A DNA stretch of 64,000 bases from Blastococcus fimeti. Lineage in GTDB: Bacteria > Actinomycetota > Actinomycetes > Mycobacteriales > Geodermatophilaceae. Below are positions 59,488 through 64,000 of the stretch, one piece after another. Location of the stretch: the NCBI GenBank assembly GCA_900102115.1, contig FNAW01000001.1, positions 124,001-188,000 on the forward strand. Reading direction: 5' to 3'. The position numbers were made by a program, and so were the translations under genes. Positions within the stretch are counted from its first letter, which is position 1, and each line of letters opens with the position of its first letter. Below the pieces are notes generated by a model, which was not told the DNA's origin, made no database searches, and saw only the letters and a program-made list of their open reading frames with translations.

Positions 59488-60731
59488 CGGCTCGTCGGCG
59501 GGCGTGGGCCGGCCTGCTGGTCGGCCTCCTCTGGACCGCGCTGCTGGCCGTCGCGATCCCGCACGCGCACGCCGCCGGTGAGACCGGGCGGCTGCGCATC
59601 GCGCACCTCTCCCCCGACTCACCGGCCGTCGACGTCGCGCTGACGCCGGCACCGGCGGGAGGGCCTGCGGTCGAGGCCGGCACGGACGTCGCCACCGGTC
59701 TCGGCTACGGCGACGTGAGCGGGTTCGCCGACCTCCCCGCCGGCAGCTACGCGGTCAGCGTGCGGCCGGCAGGCTCCTCGGCCACCGCGGCACCCGCCCT
59801 CTCGGCCCGGGTGGAGGTGCCGGCCGGCGGCACCCGCACGCTCGCGCTGTCGGGCCGCTTCGCCGACCTGGCGCTCGCTCCCCTGGCCGACGACCCGACC
59901 GCACCGGCCGCCGGGACGGCACGGGTCCGCGTCGTGGCCGCGGCCGGCGGTGCGGCGGACCTGGACGTGGCCGTCGGCGGCGGACCGGTCCTGGCGAGCG
60001 GGCTCTCCCTCCCCGCCGTGTCGGACTACACCACCGTGCCGGCGGGCGCCGTCGTGCTGCGGCTGACGGACGCCACCGGGGCGACGGAGGCGCCGGTGGA
60101 CCTCGTCGCCGGCACCGTCGTGAGCCTGCTCGTGCTCGACACCCCCGGGGGCGGGCTCACCGTCCGGCCGCTCGTCGACGCGACGGCACCCGCAGTGGTC
60201 CCGGTCGGGGCCGTGGCGGCCGGTGGAGCGGCTCCGCCGCCCGCCCGCTTCCCGCGGCTCTCGACCGCACCCACGGCGCCGGCGCAGGACGCCGCGCCAG
60301 TGCGCGTCCGGGCGTCGGCGGTCGGCCTCGACGCCCCGCTGACCGGCACCGGGCTGGACACCACCGGCGGCCTGGCGGTGCCCGCCGACGCCGCAGTGGC
60401 CGGCTGGTACGCCGGGAGCCCGGTGCCCGGTCAGCCGGGGCCGGCCGTCCTCGCGGGGCACGTCGACTGGGCCGGCTCCCCCGGGGCGTTCGCCGGGCTG
60501 CACCGGCTCGTTCCCGGGGACGAGGTCGTCGTCGACCGTGCCGACGGCACGAGCGCCCGGTTCGCCGTCGATCGGGTGACGCGGGTGCCGAAGGCCGCGT
60601 TCCCGACCGGGGCGGTCTACGGGCCGGTTCTCGGGTCGGAGCTCCGGCTGATCACCTGCGGGGGCCCGTTCGACCCCGCCGCGCGGAGCTACACCGACAA
60701 CGTCGTGGTGTCCGCCCGGCTGATCGGCTAG
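59484..60731 (+). CDS. DUF4397-sortase (class F-like) protein, apparent CTG start
   Basis: This 415-residue secreted protein has a signal peptide (residues about 1-32, HAHAAGE near cleavage), a DUF4397 domain (LRIAHLSPDSPAVDVAL; residues about 35-240), a Pro/Ala linker and a C-terminal sortase domain, about 270-415, with His in VLAGHVDWAG, Cys in LRLITCGGPFD and an Arg in SARLIG. The domain and signal peptide lie before any ATG or GTG (the first is 59715). A CTG at 59484 overlapping the upstream TGA (CTGA), with GGCAGGG 7 nt before, is the only sensible start. Sortase substrates are not visible here. Confidence 0.85.
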   Translation: MTARRRAWAGLLVGLLWTALLAVAIPHAHAAGETGRLRIAHLSPDSPAVDVALTPAPAGGPAVEAGTDVATGLGYGDVSGFADLPAGSYAVSVRPAGSSATAAPALSARVEVPAGGTRTLALSGRFADLALAPLADDPTAPAAGTARVRVVAAAGGAADLDVAVGGGPVLASGLSLPAVSDYTTVPAGAVVLRLTDATGATEAPVDLVAGTVVSLLVLDTPGGGLTVRPLVDATAPAVVPVGAVAAGGAAPPPARFPRLSTAPTAPAQDAAPVRVRASAVGLDAPLTGTGLDTTGGLAVPADAAVAGWYAGSPVPGQPGPAVLAGHVDWAGSPGAFAGLHRLVPGDEVVVDRADGTSARFAVDRVTRVPKAAFPTGAVYGPVLGSELRLITCGGPFDPAARSYTDNVVVSARLIG

Positions 60732-61033
60732 CGACGCCGGTCGCGGGCCCGCCAGCAGGTGGTGTGCCAGTGCCGCCGCCGATCGGCCGCCGAGTCGGTG
60801 TCCCACGGCTCGAGGTCGGAGTTCCGCGCGTACGCGGGCCAGGTCACCACGTGCGGCGTGCCGGGCCGGATCTCCTGGTCACAACCCGGGCAGCGGTAGG
60901 TCTTGCCGGTGCTCGCCCCGGTGAGCGGCCGGACCACCCAGTCGCCGTCCCCGGCCTCCTCGACCTGCTCAGCGCGACGGCCCGCCCCCCGATCCGCGGA
61001 TCGGGGGACGGGCCGTGGGCGCCTACGGGGCAC
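60728..61033 (-). CDS. Small zinc-ribbon protein
   Basis: This 101-residue basic protein is conserved in actinobacteria (often mislabelled as ATP/GTP-binding). The core is WVVRPLTGASTGKTYRCPGC, followed by CDQEIRPGTPHVV and HWHTTCWRARDRR, giving Cys-x2-Cys and His-x3-Cys pairs for zinc. The GTG at 61033 sits just upstream of a hairpin at 60979-61014, which falls within codons 7-18. Its TAG shares a CTAG with the sortase stop on the other strand. Confidence 0.75.
   Translation of the reverse strand: MPRRRPRPVPRSADRGAGRRAEQVEEAGDGDWVVRPLTGASTGKTYRCPGCDQEIRPGTPHVVTWPAYARNSDLEPWDTDSAADRRRHWHTTCWRARDRRR
60979..61014 (-). terminator. Hairpin downstream of the 3-hydroxyacyl-CoA dehydrogenase gene
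   Basis: The stem runs GGCCCG...CCCCGATCC / GGATCGGGG...CGGGCC around a GC dinucleotide, 23 nt beyond the stop at 61037. It lies inside the predicted start region of the zinc-ribbon gene, so it could act as terminator or attenuator, or only be coding. Confidence 0.5.
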
Positions 61034-61036
61034 CTG

Positions 61037-62794
61037 TCAGCGGCGGGCGTAGTCGTGGAAGCCACGACCGGTCTTGCGGCCCAGGTAGCCGGCGGTCACC
61101 AGGTGCTCGAGCAGCGGCGCCGGCGCGAGGGCCGGGTCGCGGAACTCGGTGTGCAGCTCCTGCTCGATGGCCAGCGACACGTCGTTGCCGACCACGTCGA
61201 GCAGCTCGAACGGGCCCATCGGGTAGCCCAGGCCCGCCTTCACGGCCGTGTCGATCTCGGTCGTCGACGCGTAGTGCGCCGCCAGCATGCTCACCGCGTC
61301 GTTCAGGTACGGGAAGAGCAGCGCGTTGACGATGAAGCCGGCCCGGTCGCTGCAGGAGACGGCGACCTTCTTGAGCTTCGCCGTCACCGCGTGCACCGTG
61401 GCGGCGACGTCAGGGGCGGTGGAGACGGTGGAGACCACCTCGACCAGCTTCATGACCGTCGCGGGGTTGAAGAAGTGCATGCCCACGACGTCGGCCGGGC
61501 GGCCGCTGGCCAGGGCGCACTTGATGACCGGCAGGCTGGAGGTCGTGGTGGCGAGCACCGCACCCGGCTTGGCGATCCGGCCCAGGTCGGCGAAGAGCGC
61601 CTCCTTGACCGGAAGCGACTCGACGACGGCCTCGATGACCAGGTCGACCTCGCCCAGTGCCTCGACGGAACTGGCGCCGGTGACCCGGCCGAGGACCTCG
61701 TCGCGGACGGACTGCTCGAGGCGACCGCGCTCGACCTGCTTGTCCAGCGACTTCGCCAGGGCCTTCTCGACGCCGGCGACCTTCTCGTCCGAGCGGGCGA
61801 TGAAGGTGACGTCGTAGCCGGCCTTGGCGACGACCTCGATGATGCCGGTGGCCATCGTGCCCGAGCCGACGACGCCGACGGTCTGCACCGCACGGGCACC
61901 CTCGGCGGCACCGCCGGGGGTCGGGGTCGCGGCGTCGGCGACGACCTCGGCGGAGCCCGCCTCGGCGTAGGTGTAGAAGCCACGGCCGGACTTCCGGCCG
62001 AGCAGGCCGGCGGTCCGCATCTGCTTGAGGACCGGGCTGGGCGCGTGCAGCCGCTTGCCCGAGACCGCGTGCAGCGCGTCGAGGACGTCGTAGGCGGTGT
62101 CGACGCCGATGAGGTCCAGGACCTGCAGCGGGCCCATGGGCAGGCCGCAGCCGAACCGCATGGCGGCGTCGATGTCCTCGCGGCTGGCGTAGCCGTTCTC
62201 GAACATCGAGACGGCGTGGTTGAGGTAGCCGAACAGCAGCGCGTCGGTGATGAAGCCGGGGTTGTCGCCCACGGTCACCGCGACCTTGCCCAGGCGCTCG
62301 ACCAGGGCCACCGCGTCCTCGATGACCGTCGGGTCGGTGACGGCGGTGCGGGCGACCTGGACCAGCGTCGCCGTCGGCACGGCGTTGGCGAAGTGCAGCC
62401 CGACGACCTTGCTCGGCCGGCCGGTGCCCACCGCGAGCTCGGTGACCGAGAGGCTCGAGGTGTTCGTCGCCAGGATGGTGTCCGGCCCGGTGATCTTGTC
62501 GAGCTGGGCGAGGATCTCCGCCTTCAGCGCGAGGCGCTCGGGCACGGCCTCGACGACGAGCTCCGCCGCGGCGAGGTCCTCGAGCGCGGTGGTGTAGCGG
62601 ATGCGGCCGAGTGCGGCGTCGTCGGCCTCACCGGCGGCGATCGAGCGCTCGATCGCGGCGCGGCCGCGTGCGGCGGCCTCGTCGCTGACCTCGACGGCCG
62701 TGACCGACAGGCCCGCCCGGGCGAGTGCTTCCGCGATGGCGGCACCCGCGGTGCCCAGCCCCACGATGCCGACCTCGTTCAATTCCCTGGCCAC
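61037..62794 (-). CDS. Tandem 3-hydroxyacyl-CoA dehydrogenase
   Basis: This 585-residue protein has two back-to-back 3-hydroxyacyl-CoA dehydrogenase units (residues about 1-285 and 305-585). Repeat 1 has GIVGLGTAGAAIA and HFANAVPTATLVQV; repeat 2 has GVVGSGTMATGII and HFFNPATVMKLVEV. Repeat 2 keeps the catalytic His and Glu but has Ala instead of the last Gly of the dinucleotide motif. Repeat 1 keeps that Gly but has Gln in place of the Glu. It oxidises 3-hydroxyacyl-CoA in fat or butyrate metabolism. The GTG has GGAGGG upstream. Confidence 0.92.
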   Translation of the reverse strand: MARELNEVGIVGLGTAGAAIAEALARAGLSVTAVEVSDEAAARGRAAIERSIAAGEADDAALGRIRYTTALEDLAAAELVVEAVPERLALKAEILAQLDKITGPDTILATNTSSLSVTELAVGTGRPSKVVGLHFANAVPTATLVQVARTAVTDPTVIEDAVALVERLGKVAVTVGDNPGFITDALLFGYLNHAVSMFENGYASREDIDAAMRFGCGLPMGPLQVLDLIGVDTAYDVLDALHAVSGKRLHAPSPVLKQMRTAGLLGRKSGRGFYTYAEAGSAEVVADAATPTPGGAAEGARAVQTVGVVGSGTMATGIIEVVAKAGYDVTFIARSDEKVAGVEKALAKSLDKQVERGRLEQSVRDEVLGRVTGASSVEALGEVDLVIEAVVESLPVKEALFADLGRIAKPGAVLATTTSSLPVIKCALASGRPADVVGMHFFNPATVMKLVEVVSTVSTAPDVAATVHAVTAKLKKVAVSCSDRAGFIVNALLFPYLNDAVSMLAAHYASTTEIDTAVKAGLGYPMGPFELLDVVGNDVSLAIEQELHTEFRDPALAPAPLLEHLVTAGYLGRKTGRGFHDYARR

Positions 62795-62867
62795 GTTGCC
62801 ATCCCTCCACCGTCGGTGATCGGTGGGCAGTCTCTCATTCGCGCCGCGGGCACCCGGAGGTGACGCC

Positions 62868-63539
62868 TCAGAACAGGCGCTGGGAGGGGTCGTCGGTCCC
62901 CTTGAGGACGGCGTAGTCCACGGTGACGCAGTCGATGCCCCGGTCGGCGGCGAGCACCCGCGCCTGCGGCTTGATCGCCTGAGCGGCGAAGACGCCCTTC
63001 ACCGGAGCGAGCAGCGGGTCGCGGTTGAGCAGCTCGAGGTAGCGGGTCAGCTGCTCGACACCGTCGATCTCGCCCCGTCGCTTGATCTCCACCGCGACGG
63101 TGGTCCCGGTGGCGTCCCGGCAGAGCAGGTCCACCGGGCCGATCGCCGTCGGGTACTCGCGGCGGACCAGGGACCACCCCTGCCCGAAGGTCTCCACGTG
63201 CATCGCCAGCAGCCGCTGCAGCTCGGCCTCGACGCCGTCCTTCTGCAGGCCCGGGTCGACGCCGAGCTCGTGGGCGTGGTCGTGCTCGACCGACTCGATG
63301 GTGATGATCAGCTGCTCGCCGGCCTTGTTGGTGACCGTCCAGGTGCCCGCACCGTCGGTGAGCTCCTCGCGCAGCGAGCAGGGCGGGCTCATCCAGTTCA
63401 GCGGCTTGTAGGCGCGGTCGTCGGCGTGGATCGACACCGAGCCGTCGGCCTTCACCAGCAGCAGGCGGGTGGCCATCGGCAGGTGGGCGGTGAGCCGCCC
63501 GATGTAGTCGACGGAGCAGCGGGCAATGACCAGACGCAC
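62868..63539 (-). CDS. nucS: Mismatch-specific endonuclease NucS
   Basis: NucS/EndoMS (223 residues) cuts mismatched DNA and provides mismatch repair in actinobacteria and archaea that lack MutS/MutL. It shows the N-terminal [20 protein letters not shown] block, the catalytic GPVDLL and VEIKRRG residues, and a C-terminal SQRLF that matches the sliding-clamp (DnaN) binding tail. Length and ends match the mycobacterial protein. GTG 63539 has TACCGT 8 nt upstream. Confidence 0.97.
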   Translation of the reverse strand: MRLVIARCSVDYIGRLTAHLPMATRLLLVKADGSVSIHADDRAYKPLNWMSPPCSLREELTDGAGTWTVTNKAGEQLIITIESVEHDHAHELGVDPGLQKDGVEAELQRLLAMHVETFGQGWSLVRREYPTAIGPVDLLCRDATGTTVAVEIKRRGEIDGVEQLTRYLELLNRDPLLAPVKGVFAAQAIKPQARVLAADRGIDCVTVDYAVLKGTDDPSQRLF

Positions 63540-63547
63540 GGGCGCCG

Positions 63548-63553
63548 ACGGTA
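63548..63553 (-). promoter_or_regulatory. Predicted -10 (TACCGT) of nucS
   Basis: Reverse-strand TACCGT is 8 nt from the GTG of nucS. The divergent lipoprotein gene starts only 26 bp away from nucS. Confidence 0.45.
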
Positions 63554-63565
63554 CAGACTGTCCGG

Positions 63566-64000
63566 GTGAGCGCAGCGGGCGGCGGGCGAGGACGAGCGAG
63601 GGTTCCTGCCCTCCTCCGCCGGGGCGCGTCCGGAGCCGCCCTCGTGGCACTGCTCGCCGCCTGCACCGGGTCCGAGGGCGACCCCGTCGCCGCCGCGCCG
63701 CCGTCCGCGGAGGCCGCGCCGCCGTCCGCGGAGGCCCTGCACGTCGTGCTGCAGATCGGCGAGGTCGGCGGCTACGTGCCGGCGCCCTACGCCGCGGCCC
63801 GGCTGCCCGTCGTCACCGTCTACTCCGACGGCCGGGTCCTCATCCCCGTTCCGGCTCCGGCCACCGCCGGGGTTCCCGCGGTGCCGGCGATCGAGGTGCA
63901 CCACTTGGACGGCGAGGGCCTCGAGGAGCTGGTGACCCTCGCCCTCGAGGCCGGCGTGGCCGAGGAGGCCGACCTCGGCTCCCCCTCGGTCACCGACCAG
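63566..64000 (+). CDS. Lipoprotein, N-terminal part (cut by window edge)
   Basis: From GTG 63566 an open frame runs 145 codons to the window edge. A basic n-region ([14 protein letters not shown]) and hydrophobic core lead to lipobox LLAAC (Cys at about residue 34), then a Pro/Ala repeat and a domain starting [24 protein letters not shown], followed by [13 protein letters not shown]. No catalytic motif is seen. It is divergent from nucS with 26 bp between starts. The family is unknown. Confidence 0.75.
   Translation, partial: MSAAGGGRGRARVPALLRRGASGAALVALLAACTGSEGDPVAAAPPSAEAAPPSAEALHVVLQIGEVGGYVPAPYAAARLPVVTVYSDGRVLIPVPAPATAGVPAVPAIEVHHLDGEGLEELVTLALEAGVAEEADLGSPSVTDQ
63692..63733 (+). repeat. 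Two perfect 21-bp tandem repeats in the lipoprotein linker
   Basis: The unit begins GCCGCGCCGCCG and ends TCCGCGGAG, and occurs twice in a row, encoding AAPPSAE twice just after the lipidation Cys. It could vary in copy number by slippage. Confidence 0.8.

Overview
The window is very GC-rich, nearly gap-free DNA, with many GTG starts and 4-bp ATGA/GTGA stop-start overlaps. Gene content (GatCAB, LigA with MnmA, EtfBA, the GlgE alpha-glucan pathway, NucS instead of MutS/MutL, F420-type PPOX protein, DUF222-HNH protein, 3-hydroxyacyl-CoA dehydrogenase, crotonyl-CoA carboxylase/reductase) points to a chromosomal segment of an actinobacterium. Protein style and the DUF222-HNH gene suggest Geodermatophilaceae (Blastococcus, Geodermatophilus or Modestobacter); that family assignment is an inference. 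I see no rRNA, tRNA, CRISPR array, phage or insertion sequence.

Layout. 1-3290: two adjacent membrane signalling genes, one cut by the window edge, the other a PAS-GGDEF-EAL protein whose catalytic motifs are eroded. 3378-8532: ilvD, an MmyB-type regulator, a PH-domain membrane protein, a D-2-hydroxyacid dehydrogenase and a sugar-dehydrogenase lipoprotein. 8529-12071: gatC-gatA-small membrane protein-gatB, all stop-start overlapped. 12246-15405: ACT-domain protein, a DUF222-HNH gene with a LexA-like box, and a PPOX flavoprotein. 15457-24183: ligA, a MetE-like protein, mnmA, cysteine desulfurase, an MFS transporter, etfA and etfB. 24299-25604: a Cds1-like cysteine desulfhydrase and a 54-residue Cys-rich protein. 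25707-31435: a complete four-gene ABC importer, enoyl-CoA hydratase and an orphan ABC ATPase. 31497-48492: glycogen and alpha-glucan metabolism (glgX, glgP, glgE, treS, mak, glgB), interrupted by a hydrolase remnant, a Clp_N/HTH regulator with a double operator, and an FHA protein, and ending with a zinc protease lipoprotein. 48506-58159: thioredoxin-TPR protein, VOC protein, NlpC/P60 hydrolase behind a long leader, FAD oxidoreductase, a two-gene HTTM membrane unit, then an acyl-CoA block (meaB, thiolase, methylmalonyl-CoA epimerase, ccr). 58321-64000: DivIVA-like coiled-coil protein overlapping a DUF4397-sortase gene, a zinc-ribbon protein, tandem 3-hydroxyacyl-CoA dehydrogenase, nucS and the start of a lipoprotein.

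How the genes work together. TreS turns trehalose into maltose, Mak phosphorylates it, GlgE polymerises maltose-1-phosphate, GlgB branches the chain, and GlgP with GlgX degrades it. The thiolase, Ccr, epimerase, MeaB and 3-hydroxyacyl-CoA dehydrogenase fit acyl-CoA assimilation by an ethylmalonyl-CoA-type route, though no mutase lies in the window. IscS-like desulfurase and MnmA make 2-thiouridine in tRNA.

The most striking non-coding signal is a recurring architecture. At least twelve genes have a TANNNT hexamer ending exactly 6-8 nt before an ATG or GTG start, which is what leaderless transcription looks like. Two further genes, a permease and a sortase, appear to start at CTG codons that overlap the upstream TGA as CTGA.
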